Counted from the first letter of the stretch, positions 41,746 to 50,440 are shown. The stretch is 64,000 nt of DNA from Suilimivivens sp045586385 (GCA_045586385.1 JAZNAE010000015.1:1-64000); one strand, 5' to 3'. The notes: generated from the sequence alone by a model not told the origin. Translations and numbers: made by a program.

Positions 41746-41775
41746 AGAGCCATGCACTTAATTGTGCGTGGCTCT
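41746..41775 (+). terminator. strong hairpin before lysis module
   Basis: 12-bp stem AGAGCCATGCAC / GTGCGTGGCTCT (one G-U) with TTAATT loop. Followed by AATTATTTG rather than a pure T run, so it may be an RNA-stabilising or processing structure as much as a terminator. Confidence 0.55.
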
Positions 41776-41806
41776 AATTATTTGATAACAAGAGAGGGAA
41801 CGTAAA

Positions 41807-42136
41807 ATGATAATCGAATACATACAAGCAAATTGGGTAGAGTGGCTTTTTGGTGCCGCTATAGCGGTATTAGGGTTTCTTTATCGCCACGTAGTAAAGC
41901 AGTTAAAAGAAGAACGCCGCAAAAATGAAGCGTTAATGTTAGGGGTACAAAGCCTTTTGAGGGAAAGTATAGTGGGGAATTACAACAAATACCATGACAA
42001 GGAATATTGCCCCATATATGCGAAAGAATCAATTAAGAAAGTGTACGAAGCGTATCACAATTTAGGCGGCAACGATGTAGCAACAAGGTTGTATGAGAAA
42101 CTTCTTGATATGCCGGAGGAAAAGCAGGATGTTTAA
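41807..42136 (+). CDS. holin-like/lysis-associated membrane protein
   Basis: 109 residues with one N-terminal membrane helix (WVEWLFGAAIAVLGFLY), then a basic helix and a cytoplasmic helical tail. Placement at the head of the lysis cluster suggests a holin partner. Overlaps the next gene. Confidence 0.5.
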   Translation: MIIEYIQANWVEWLFGAAIAVLGFLYRHVVKQLKEERRKNEALMLGVQSLLRESIVGNYNKYHDKEYCPIYAKESIKKVYEAYHNLGGNDVATRLYEKLLDMPEEKQDV

Positions 42137-42395
42137 GCGAAGAAAGAGTTTTCAAGATAGGCTCTATTGGATGAATTTAAAGTTTGCGTGGATATTTACT
42201 TGTGCGTGTTTATTCTTAAATGCTGTTAGCGGATATTTGGGTGTATATGATTTATCCATTATTACATACGGACTTCCGGTAGTGTGGGGAGAAGTAAGTA
42301 TACACACTGGTTTCATTGTATGGAAAGCAAAGGTAGAAAACTGCAGAAAGTACAAAGATGTAAACAGATTATCAGAACTTGAAAGCGAGGTATAG
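42129..42395 (+). CDS. small membrane protein of the lysis cluster
   Basis: 88 residues from ATG 42129. Basic N-terminus, one or two hydrophobic segments (FAWIFTCACLFLNAV; YGLPVVWG), and a charged tail. Possibly an antiholin or second holin. Confidence 0.5.
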   Translation: MFKRRKSFQDRLYWMNLKFAWIFTCACLFLNAVSGYLGVYDLSIITYGLPVVWGEVSIHTGFIVWKAKVENCRKYKDVNRLSELESEV

Positions 42396-42398
42396 AGT

Positions 42399-42797
42399 AT
42401 GAATTGGTTAATTGATAATTGGTATTTAGTGATTAGTGGAATTGCTTGTTTGGCATTTGTCGCATATTGCTTATATGTGTTTTTTGAAATGCCTACGGAC
42501 AAACAGAAAGCAAAGGTAAAAGAGTGGCTTGTATGGGCGTGTATCGAAGCAGAAAAGGCATTACAGAGCGGCACCGGGCAGCTGAAACTCCGTCAAGTAT
42601 ACAATATGTTTTGTGCGGTTCCTGCATTTACATGGGTAGCAAAGATTATCTCATTTGAATTGTTTTCAGATTGGGTGTCAGATGCACTTGTAACCGTAAA
42701 GACAATGCTTGTTAACAACAAATCACTAGCAGATTATGTTTACGGAGATAATGCAGAAGAAGAGGTTAAAAAAATCAAAGAGCAGTTGGGAGCGTAG
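42399..42797 (+). CDS. phage holin (LLH/holin_6-like)
   Basis: 132 residues. An N-terminal membrane helix (WYLVISGIACLAFVAYCLYVFF) precedes the conserved soluble part WLVWACIEAEKALQSGTGQLKLRQVY and ISFELFSDWV, a pattern known from Firmicutes phage holins. It would permeabilise the membrane to release the endolysin encoded just downstream. Confidence 0.75.
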   Translation: MNWLIDNWYLVISGIACLAFVAYCLYVFFEMPTDKQKAKVKEWLVWACIEAEKALQSGTGQLKLRQVYNMFCAVPAFTWVAKIISFELFSDWVSDALVTVKTMLVNNKSLADYVYGDNAEEEVKKIKEQLGA

Positions 42798-42800
42798 CAA

Positions 42801-42896
42801 ATGAGAATCATTAAAAATATTGGTTGGTTTTGGTTGTTTGTTTTTATGTGGTTTATCTCAATGCTATGCTCGTCTGACAATTCAGAAGTTGGATAG
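42801..42896 (+). CDS. 31-residue membrane or lipoprotein-like peptide
   Basis: MRIIKNIGWFWLFVFMWF then ISMLCSSDNSEVG. It has one hydrophobic helix ending in a lipobox-like SMLC. It sits between holin and endolysin with three bases to the holin stop. Could be a spanin-like or lysis accessory peptide, or chance. Confidence 0.4.
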   Translation: MRIIKNIGWFWLFVFMWFISMLCSSDNSEVG

Positions 42897-42904
42897 GAGG
42901 AAAC

Positions 42905-43684
42905 ATGAAAGGAATAGACGTATCTTATCATCAAGGTGCAATAGATTGGAAAAAAGTAGCAAAGACAGACATTGAATTTGTAATCATCCGTGCAGGGTAT
43001 GGAAAAAGTACAGTAGACAAAAAGTTTTTGGATAACATAAAAGGTGCTATTGGTGCCGGACTTAAAATCGGTATTTATTGGTTTATATACGCAAAAAACG
43101 AAGCGGAAGTAATTGCAAATGCCGAAATGTGCGATAAGACGATAAGACAATACAAAGAACACATAACAATGAAGGTTGCCGCCGATTGGGAATATGACTC
43201 TGATACAAATTCACAAAAGAACGGAGTAATTCAAACAAAAGAGAGCAGAACAAAGTTTGTTCGTATTTTCTTGGAGCATTTAAAAAACAAAGGGTACGAA
43301 GTTTGCAATTATGCAAACCCAGATTATTTAAAAAGTAAATTTGGAGATTTGAGCGAATATCCTTTATGGCTTGCACGATACTCTGACAAGATGGGAGATT
43401 ACAACGCATGGATGTGGCAGTATTCCTCTACCGGCAAGGTTCCGGGCATAAACGGAAACGTTGATATGAATATCTGCTATGGAAATGTTGAAGAAAGAGT
43501 ACAGTATTATCCCGTACCAAAATTCACATTAATAGACCACTTGGAAAAAATAGGTGTAGATAGTTCCTTTGCAAACAGAAAGAAGATTGCAGAGAAGAAC
43601 AACATAAAAGGGTACATAGGAACGGAAGTTCAAAATATAAAAATGCTTGATTTGTTATTAAGCGGAAAACTAATAAAACTTTAA
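42905..43684 (+). CDS. endolysin, GH25 lysozyme
   Basis: 259 residues. The GH25 fold starts GIDVSYHQGAIDWKKV and includes FVIIRAGYG, IYWFIYA and ADWEYD with the catalytic acids, and ends near 195. A C-terminal module (FTLIDHLEKIGVDSSFANRKKIAEKNNIKGY...LLSGKL) is a small wall-binding repeat frequent in Firmicutes endolysins. No signal peptide, so release depends on the holin. GGAGG upstream. Confidence 0.9.
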   Translation: MKGIDVSYHQGAIDWKKVAKTDIEFVIIRAGYGKSTVDKKFLDNIKGAIGAGLKIGIYWFIYAKNEAEVIANAEMCDKTIRQYKEHITMKVAADWEYDSDTNSQKNGVIQTKESRTKFVRIFLEHLKNKGYEVCNYANPDYLKSKFGDLSEYPLWLARYSDKMGDYNAWMWQYSSTGKVPGINGNVDMNICYGNVEERVQYYPVPKFTLIDHLEKIGVDSSFANRKKIAEKNNIKGYIGTEVQNIKMLDLLLSGKLIKL

Positions 43685-43702
43685 TGTATAAGGAGGTACA
43701 TA

Positions 43703-44716
43703 ATGGGAGTAACAGTATTAACAGCTAATTCAGTAGGCAGGGCACCAATCAGAAATACAAAAACAACAACCGGGACCACTCCGGCGGCTACTGCACCCGT
43801 AGCAACAACGAATGTAATGAAAAATGTGCAGAAGCCATCGAGTTCAAACACTTCTACCAGTGTGAGTCCAAGTACGAGCACAATCGATTACCAAGCACAG
43901 TTAAATGCACTATATGCACAGCAGCAGGCACAAGCACAGGCGTTGGCGGCACAGCAAAGGGCGGCTGCAGAAAGTGCTTACCGGGCCGGCATGAGTCGAT
44001 TAGGTGAAGCGTGGGATACAAAGACAGGAGCACTAAGAGACAACCTAAATTCCACATTGTCTAATTTGCAGAGACAGTACGATGCGTCAAAAGGCGAAGT
44101 AACAAACGATGCAAACAAATCGTTAAGGGAAGCCTATATCAATTATATGCTGAATAAGAAAGACCTCAATCAGAATCTTACAGCACAGGGAATCGGCGGT
44201 GGTGCCGCTGAATCTACAATGGCAGGAATGTATAACAATTACGGAAATTCCCGTAACAACATTAACACCACTCTCAACGATAATCTCACATCGTTGGAAA
44301 ACACTTACCAGGGTAATCTTGCAAGTGCACAGCAGCAGTACAACAATGCATATGCTAATGCATACGCAGACTACATGAATATGCAAAATCAGATGGAACA
44401 GAATCTTGCAAATAGTATCGTTGGTTCATATGGTTCTATGATAAATTCGCTTGGCAATTTAGATACGGGCTATACCAACGCACTATATGATCTGTTGAGC
44501 AAGCAAGCTGCCTATGCTTACAATCCTACGCAGAATACTCTCGGGGTTAAGAGCGTGAGTACAACATCGGCTAACAACATGGGTTCAGTAACAGATTATG
44601 CAAAGCAGAAAGCGGCAGAAATGCGACAGCAAGGATATTCAAACAGTCAGATTGTTCAGCAATTGGCAAAAGACGGAGTAGGCATTAACGAAGTATATCA
44701 GATGTTCGGGGTATAG
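43703..44716 (+). CDS. internal virion / ejection protein 1 (putative)
   Basis: 337 residues, rich in Gln, Ala, Asn, Ser and Thr. The Thr/Pro-rich N-terminus (1-60) precedes a long helical body (LNALYAQQQAQAQALAAQQRAA onward) and a C-terminal MRQQGYSNSQIVQQLAKDGVGINEVYQMFGV. This composition and the pairing with the next very large gene resemble ejection proteins of short-tailed phages. No enzymatic motif seen. Confidence 0.55.
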   Translation: MGVTVLTANSVGRAPIRNTKTTTGTTPAATAPVATTNVMKNVQKPSSSNTSTSVSPSTSTIDYQAQLNALYAQQQAQAQALAAQQRAAAESAYRAGMSRLGEAWDTKTGALRDNLNSTLSNLQRQYDASKGEVTNDANKSLREAYINYMLNKKDLNQNLTAQGIGGGAAESTMAGMYNNYGNSRNNINTTLNDNLTSLENTYQGNLASAQQQYNNAYANAYADYMNMQNQMEQNLANSIVGSYGSMINSLGNLDTGYTNALYDLLSKQAAYAYNPTQNTLGVKSVSTTSANNMGSVTDYAKQKAAEMRQQGYSNSQIVQQLAKDGVGINEVYQMFGV

Positions 44717-44719
44717 AAT

Positions 44720-47700
44720 ATGACAAGAGAAGAAATAGACGCTATTTATGGTGTAAAAAATCAAAATCAAAGTGGCATTACAAGGCAAGAAATTGATGCT
44801 ATTTATGGGGCGAATAATCAAGGCGGCATTAGCAAGGCAGAGATAGATGCTATTTACGGTGTAGAGCAAACTACGTCTGTTTCTTCTCCGAAACCTGTAA
44901 AGGTGGAAGAGAGCAAGACTGCAGAAATCAAGCCTGTAGAAGAAAAAACTTCAAACAATATGAGCAATAAAGAAGAGTCTCTTCAAACGCAGAAAGAGTT
45001 AGACACATTGACACAAAACGCACTTGCTTTGAAAAAAGTTGCTCAAGAGATGGAGAAAAAGCAGAAAGAAAGAGAAAAAGAGTTGAAAAATCCTGCACCG
45101 ACATTCAATGTAGCAAGCAACAAAAGCACCATGAAAGCGATTGCGAAGAACGGCATTACTGATGATGCTAAAACAAAAGAAGATATCGAAATACAGCAGA
45201 AGAAAAACGAGATCATAAGACTGGAAAATCAGATTGCTAACGAAACGCATGGTGTATTTAAACAGGTTGACAAGCGGAAATTAGAGAAACAGAAAAAAGA
45301 ATTATACGAAATGGAACGCGTGAAGAATCAAACTGTTCTTTCGGAAAATCCCACACAGGAAGAAACAGACCAAGCTATCAATAAATGGTTGACTCCCGGT
45401 TATGAATTAACAAAAGTTGAGCAGGAACAGGCAAAGCAAATAGTTAGCGATTATTATAAGGCGATGGATAAAAAAGTACAGGAAACAATGCCATTTGCTG
45501 ATATTTTAAGCAGAAACTATGAGGGGGTAGACAATCCGGTTTCAAGAATTAGAGTAAAAATGGCATACGGTTCTGCCGACAATCCGGAAAGTGAAAAATT
45601 GAATCAAATGCAGACACTTGCTAATAAAACAAGTCCTTATGGAGCATATGTAAACAGTATGTTTGATTCATTACATTATTATGACTTGGGTGCTGCAGCG
45701 ATAAACGGACAAAACGCGCTTTTAGGAATGGACGAGAGAGTTACGGATGAGGATGTTGCAAATTTAATAGGATTTGATGTAGAAGCATCTACAACACAGC
45801 ATCCTGTGGCATCCGGAGTTGGTAATTTGGCGGGAAATTTAAGCGGATATATGGCCGGTTCAGAAATCATGCAATCAGTACCGGCGGTAGCAAATTTGAC
45901 CGGTAAAGCAGGACAAGTTGTCGGAAGAGGAGCACAAGCAGGCTTAAACAAATTAGGTGTGGCAAGCGCAGAAAAAATAGGACAGGCCATAGGCACGGGT
46001 GCGGCAAATGTTCTTAGCGATACTACTGTTGATGTTGCATTAGATACCATTCCACACGCTGTAGAAGACGCGAGAAACGGACTATCCGGGGCAGAGGTAG
46101 GAATTAATGCCTTGCAGAATATAGGTGGTAATTTGGCTTTAAATACGCTTGGAGAAGGTGTCGTACAAACAGTACCGTATATCGGTATGTATTTAAAAAA
46201 TAATGGGATGAGTAATAAAACTTATGCGGATGTAGCAGACAATATTTCAACATGCAATCCTTTAAATCCCTTAGAAAATCAAGTGAAAAGGTCAAATGAT
46301 ATTTTAGATGAAGAAAGCAAAAGTATTGTTCAGCAGATTGATGATTACGCAAACGGCAAGATGAAAACCGATGAATATATCAATATGGGCGAGACACCGC
46401 AATATTTGGAGAGTATAGGAAATGTCAATAACCCACTAATGATGAAGCAATCAACAGTTAACAAGACCGCATATCCGGAAGGATATATGTCTGGTAAACA
46501 TAACCTAGGATATTTGCCATTTGAACAGACACCATATCAATTAAACGATCCTGCTCTTGTTGCAAAGTCATATTCCCAGCCTAAAAGCGCTGTTATAATG
46601 ACGGACATGATTGATAGTAATGGATATCCTGTTGTTATGCCAATTCACATGGATAAAAATAGTGATAAGGGCGTTATAAACGAAATAGCTAGTATGTACG
46701 GAAGAAGAAATGCTGACAAGTTAATAGAAAACAGCGAGTTGTTGATAAATAATAAAGATAGAGTTAACGATATACTTTCGGGCAACGGGCTACAATTGCC
46801 CGAGCTGAAAGCAGAATCAGACCCTATCTTTAATTATAGTATATCCAATTCTGCACAAAACGTCAACAACGTGGCAGAAAATACTGGATTTAGAAGTCCG
46901 AAACTGGCTGCAGATGCTAGTAAAGTGAATACGGTTCCTGCACTCGAAGGGAATAACATTATTGGAAAACCCGAAAGCAAAGTATCTAAAGTGAGAAGTA
47001 ACACGCTTGAAAACAGCGATATTAATACTGTTGATGAGTTAAAAAGTCAGTATTTAGATGAAAGCAACTTCCGATATGAAGAAGTTGGAGAGAAAGAAAC
47101 TCTTAGTAACGCCCTGGATAGAGTTGCAACGGACGCACAAGGATGGAAAGACAAACTTATGCAAGCCGAACAATTTACGGCAACGGACGTTGACACAATG
47201 ATGCTTATGTATCGTAAACTTGTGCAAGAAGCACGAATGACAGGAAATGCGGAATTATGGGAACAGGCAAGTTTGTTATTTAAAAAGATACAAGAAGCAG
47301 GAACAACAAGCGGTCAAGCAATTCAAGCCTTTGCAAAATGGAGTAGAAATACACCGGAGGGAATTGTTGCTGATACATTCAGAGAAATCAAACAGGCGGC
47401 AACAAAGACTGTTGGTGATAAAAAGGCTCAAAAGTTAGTAGATAGTTTGGCCGATGATTTGCAGGAAGAAATCTATAATCTTGCTGACGAAGTAGTGCAG
47501 AACGGCAAAGACAGCAGAGCCGGTCAGATTGCCTATGCAAAAATCGGTCAGATTATTGATGAGAATACCCCGAAAACTTTGGGCGGTGTTGTAAAATCCT
47601 ATCTTATGGATAGTATGTTGCTAAACTTCCGTACACTTATTTCCCGAAATGCCGGCGGTAACTTAGGTTATAATGCTATGGAATTTGTTAGACAGCCTAT

Positions 47701-49732
47701 TACAGCAGGAATTGATAAGTTGGCAAGTCTCAAAACCGGTGTAAGAACAAGAACCGGTTGGAACATCAACAAAGTGAAGTCAGCACTTGAGGGAGCGGCA
47801 AAGGGTATCAGCGATGAAATTGACGATGTAAGAAAAGGTATTCATACCGCAAAAAGCGGTCAGAATGATTTGTCAGATGTTATCTACGCGAACAGTCACC
47901 CGTTTAAAGGCAACAATGCAGTAACAAAGGCGTTGAATAAAATAGACGATATTACAAAGCATGGATTGTCTGTAGGTGATAGACCGTTTTATGAAGCTGC
48001 ATACAAACAGAGGATAGAAGAGTTGACAGATTTAAGGTCAAGAAATCTTCTCGGAGCCGATGTTGCAAAACTCTCTGATGCGGATTTTAAAGAGTATGCA
48101 GAACTGGCCGCTAAACTTGACGGCTTAACCGCAACGTATCAGGACTATGGTGCTATGGCAAAAGCGTTTGACAGTCTGAAAGAATCAATAGGAAATTTAT
48201 CTAAAGCATCCGTGGGTACGGATATTATGTCACAGTTGACAATGCCATTTACCCGAACACCCGGAAACATTATCACACGATCTTTGGAGTATTCGCCTTT
48301 AGGTCTTGCGAAAAACGCAGTTAATACCGGTAGAGAAATAAGGACAGGCAATTTCAATCAGCAAAGATTTGCAGATGAAACCGGACGTAACTTGCTCGGT
48401 ATGGGATTGTTTGGTGCAGGCGTAGCCGCTTACGACAACGGTATGCTCACTGGAAGTTATTCTGATGATGCAGATATGAAAAACGCACAGAAGAACAGCG
48501 GTATGCAGGAATACGCATTGAATACCGGAAACGGCAATTTTGATATTTCATGGGTTCCTGTTCTTGGTTCTGATTTGACAGCGGCAGCGGCCTTTAAAGA
48601 AGCCTATAACGAAAATTCAGAAGAACCAATAAACGCAGTATGGAAAGGTGCGGCGGCAGGAGCAGATGCACTTTTGAATACCTCAACATTGCAAGGTATG
48701 AATAGAATGTTTGGCGGCAATCAGAGTTATAGCACCGAACAAAACTTGCTTGAAAACGCCGGAAGTGCAATGGCAAGCGGAGTAGGACAAGCAATCCCTT
48801 CACTCGTACGTCAAGTAGCACAATCTGCCGATGAATACGAGAGAAATATCTCTAATGGTGATAGGTCCTATGCGGTAAATAACTTGATTAACAGCATACC
48901 GGTGCTTAGAGAAGAACTGCTACAGCCAAAAGTTGACAACGAAGGAAACCTTGTTAAGTCTAACCAGGGCAGACCGCTTGGAAGTAGAATAGTGGAAAAT
49001 ATGATTAGCCCCGGCAAATATACGGAATTGTCCGATGGTGTTGCAAATAACGAAGCAATGCGGTTGTTTGAAAGCACAGGCAACAACAAGGCGTTTATAC
49101 CGACTGCAAAGAGAAACGATATTAAGACGGATGATTTTGAGCCTACCGATGAGCAATTCAGAAAATATCAGCAGGAGAGAGGGCAACTCAACTCTGAAAT
49201 GGCAGGTGCGCTCATTGAATCAAATTTCTATAATGGTTTGTCTGATGAAGAAAAGGAAAAGGCACTTGGCGATATATACTCCGGCATGAAAGCAATCGCA
49301 AAAGAAAATGCGGTTCCCGGCTATATGTCTGATGATAAAATAGCGGCCGCTTACAAAAAAAGTGGTGCAGATGGTGTTATCGAATATATGCAGAGAAAAC
49401 ACGACTTTGAAAGTGTCGGACTCAACGAGGGGAAAACAACGCTGCAAATCTATGAAGAGGGCGGCGTAGACGCATTGAAGGAATATGCGGCATATAAAAC
49501 CACTGTTGAGAGTTTCGGTTTGACTACCAGTGAAAAAACGGAACAAGTATATAACGATGGCGGTATACCATATCTCAAAACCTATAGTGATATAAAGAGT
49601 GGTGCTGATGCTGACGGCAACGGCAAACTTAAAAAAGATGAATTAATACCATATTTGGATAATTCCAGTATGGGTGTATCTGAAAAGAGATATTGGTTTG
49701 GTATTTTATCAACCGCTAAAAATCCTTATTAA
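44720..49732 (+). CDS. giant ejection protein with MuF-C/PBECR-like domain (putative)
   Basis: 1670 residues. It opens with three copies of EIDAIYG (about 5-11, 24-30, 41-47), then a Lys/Glu coiled coil (90-215). A Gly/Ala-rich membrane-active stretch follows (about 363-495). A domain at about 555-690 (IMTDMIDSNGYPVVMPIH, INEIASMYGR, GNGLQLPEL) resembles the MuF-C/PBECR family of phage polymorphic toxins. A long helical part follows (TFTRTPGN-like MPFTRTPGNIITRSLEY near 1173). A single EF-hand-like loop DADGNGKLKKDE lies near 1630. It is probably packaged and injected. The toxin assignment is by pattern memory. Confidence 0.6.
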   Translation: MTREEIDAIYGVKNQNQSGITRQEIDAIYGANNQGGISKAEIDAIYGVEQTTSVSSPKPVKVEESKTAEIKPVEEKTSNNMSNKEESLQTQKELDTLTQNALALKKVAQEMEKKQKEREKELKNPAPTFNVASNKSTMKAIAKNGITDDAKTKEDIEIQQKKNEIIRLENQIANETHGVFKQVDKRKLEKQKKELYEMERVKNQTVLSENPTQEETDQAINKWLTPGYELTKVEQEQAKQIVSDYYKAMDKKVQETMPFADILSRNYEGVDNPVSRIRVKMAYGSADNPESEKLNQMQTLANKTSPYGAYVNSMFDSLHYYDLGAAAINGQNALLGMDERVTDEDVANLIGFDVEASTTQHPVASGVGNLAGNLSGYMAGSEIMQSVPAVANLTGKAGQVVGRGAQAGLNKLGVASAEKIGQAIGTGAANVLSDTTVDVALDTIPHAVEDARNGLSGAEVGINALQNIGGNLALNTLGEGVVQTVPYIGMYLKNNGMSNKTYADVADNISTCNPLNPLENQVKRSNDILDEESKSIVQQIDDYANGKMKTDEYINMGETPQYLESIGNVNNPLMMKQSTVNKTAYPEGYMSGKHNLGYLPFEQTPYQLNDPALVAKSYSQPKSAVIMTDMIDSNGYPVVMPIHMDKNSDKGVINEIASMYGRRNADKLIENSELLINNKDRVNDILSGNGLQLPELKAESDPIFNYSISNSAQNVNNVAENTGFRSPKLAADASKVNTVPALEGNNIIGKPESKVSKVRSNTLENSDINTVDELKSQYLDESNFRYEEVGEKETLSNALDRVATDAQGWKDKLMQAEQFTATDVDTMMLMYRKLVQEARMTGNAELWEQASLLFKKIQEAGTTSGQAIQAFAKWSRNTPEGIVADTFREIKQAATKTVGDKKAQKLVDSLADDLQEEIYNLADEVVQNGKDSRAGQIAYAKIGQIIDENTPKTLGGVVKSYLMDSMLLNFRTLISRNAGGNLGYNAMEFVRQPITAGIDKLASLKTGVRTRTGWNINKVKSALEGAAKGISDEIDDVRKGIHTAKSGQNDLSDVIYANSHPFKGNNAVTKALNKIDDITKHGLSVGDRPFYEAAYKQRIEELTDLRSRNLLGADVAKLSDADFKEYAELAAKLDGLTATYQDYGAMAKAFDSLKESIGNLSKASVGTDIMSQLTMPFTRTPGNIITRSLEYSPLGLAKNAVNTGREIRTGNFNQQRFADETGRNLLGMGLFGAGVAAYDNGMLTGSYSDDADMKNAQKNSGMQEYALNTGNGNFDISWVPVLGSDLTAAAAFKEAYNENSEEPINAVWKGAAAGADALLNTSTLQGMNRMFGGNQSYSTEQNLLENAGSAMASGVGQAIPSLVRQVAQSADEYERNISNGDRSYAVNNLINSIPVLREELLQPKVDNEGNLVKSNQGRPLGSRIVENMISPGKYTELSDGVANNEAMRLFESTGNNKAFIPTAKRNDIKTDDFEPTDEQFRKYQQERGQLNSEMAGALIESNFYNGLSDEEKEKALGDIYSGMKAIAKENAVPGYMSDDKIAAAYKKSGADGVIEYMQRKHDFESVGLNEGKTTLQIYEEGGVDALKEYAAYKTTVESFGLTTSEKTEQVYNDGGIPYLKTYSDIKSGADADGNGKLKKDELIPYLDNSSMGVSEKRYWFGILSTAKNPY

Positions 49733-49736
49733 AAAA

Positions 49737-49765
49737 ATTCCCCGGTGTAATGCCGGGGATTTTTT
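49737..49765 (+). terminator. terminator at end of late operon
   Basis: Stem CCCCGG / CCGGGG with TGTAATG loop followed by ATTTTTT. Last late-gene signal of the prophage. The remaining 210 bases to attR hold no convincing gene. Confidence 0.8.
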
Positions 49766-49806
49766 GTTATGTTAAACATATATTATAATAGGAAGGGATT
49801 TTTTGA

Positions 49807-49832
49807 TTTTGTGTTGCATTTCGTGTTGCATA
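49807..49832. promoter_or_regulatory. putative integrase arm-type site, right
   Basis: 26 bases identical to 9257-9282, containing two GTGTTGCA copies 12 bases apart, 145 bases from the right core. Here it is not part of an integrase gene, which supports a binding-site role. Confidence 0.45.
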
Positions 49833-49977
49833 CCTTTGTTTTTTTAGAAAAAAGTGTGTCTGACGAAAAAACATTTTTACCTACAAAACAAAAAAGAAAC
49901 GTTGCAAAAACAAGGTTTTCGATGTATTTAATACAAAATACAGTAACTTAGAGCATTTGTATAAAAACCACTTTGCA

Positions 49978-50001
49978 AGAGTTCAAGTCTCTTTTCCTGC
50001 A
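49978..50001. other. attR core
   Basis: 24-base copy of the tRNA-Leu 3' end. The tRNA 5' part is absent, so it is not a tRNA gene. Confidence 0.9.
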
Positions 50002-50004
50002 TGC

Positions 50005-50068
50005 AAAAAGCCTAGTGTTTACTAGGCTTTTTTGTGTGTTGCACTTCGTGTTGCATAATCTGTGATTT
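50005..50068 (-). pseudogene. integrase 3'-end remnant beyond attR, with tRNA terminator copy
   Basis: The terminator stem AAGCCTAGT / ACTAGGCTT recurs (about 50008-50029). On the - strand about 18 codons read KSQIMQHEVQHTKKPSKH and stop (50012), close to the resident integrase ending SRIMQHEMQHKKNKPSKH but not identical. The rest of an integrase is missing. It looks like the left edge of a former related element. Confidence 0.65.
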
Positions 50069-50089
50069 TCTGGTAGATAGCAGTGAAAA

Positions 50090-50359
50090 AAGTTGGTACA
50101 AGCGGAGCGAAACAACCCAACGAAACAGAGAAAAGAACAAGAGAAGTTGGTACAAGTGGAGGAAAATATCCCAACGAGACAGAAAAAAGAGCAAGAAAAG
50201 TTGGTACAAGCTGAGGGAAACAACCCAACGAAACAGAGAAAAGAGCAAGAGAAGTTGGTACAAGTGGAGAAAAATATCCCAACGAGACAGAAAAAAGAGC
50301 AAGAAAAGTTGGTACAAAAGCCGGAAACGCACCCAACAAAAGAAAGAAAAGCACAATAT
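50090..50359. repeat. 54-bp tandem repeat array, five units
   Basis: Units start at 50090, 50144, 50198, 50252 and 50306 (last degenerate), each opening AAGTTGGTACAA and containing CCCAACGA. Units 1/3 and 2/4 resemble each other most, giving a 108-bp higher-order period. All frames stay open because 54 is a multiple of three. No start signal supports a gene. Confidence 0.85.
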
Positions 50360-50411
50360 CAGACAAGTAATATTTTGATAATAGCAATTTAGAATATGCC
50401 GTAACCGCCTC

Positions 50412-50440
50412 TTGTTATTTGCAATCAAAAATGATAAAAT
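50412..50440 (+). promoter_or_regulatory. promoter of FliD-like gene
   Basis: TTGTTA (50412-50417), 17-base spacer, TAAAAT (50435-50440). The 110-base leader that follows contains GGAAC-ACGGA-GGTTCC, a small hairpin. Confidence 0.5.

Larger units (their letters stand above)
9200..50001. mobile_element. temperate prophage, short-tailed type inferred
   Basis: Bounded by a 24-bp direct repeat of the tRNA-Leu 3' end, with an integrase at the left edge pointing outward. It contains complete modules in order: lysogeny, early/recombination/replication, packaging, head, connector/tail, host-binding, lysis, ejection. No tape measure, tail tube or sheath gene is visible. The connector/beta-propeller protein and two Q/A/G-rich ejection-like proteins suggest a podovirus morphology. 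One methylase and one small membrane gene are broken; the structural genes look intact. Confidence 0.9.

Noticed and set aside
49769..49951. 60-codon frame near the right prophage end
   Set aside because: No ribosome site, overlaps the putative arm-type site, and ends near attR. Composition looks like AT-rich non-coding DNA.
49978..50001. Second tRNA-Leu gene
   Set aside because: Only the 3' 24 bases are present; no D arm, anticodon or 5' acceptor strand.
50090..50359. CRISPR array
   Set aside because: Units are contiguous tandem copies with no unique spacers and no cas genes nearby.
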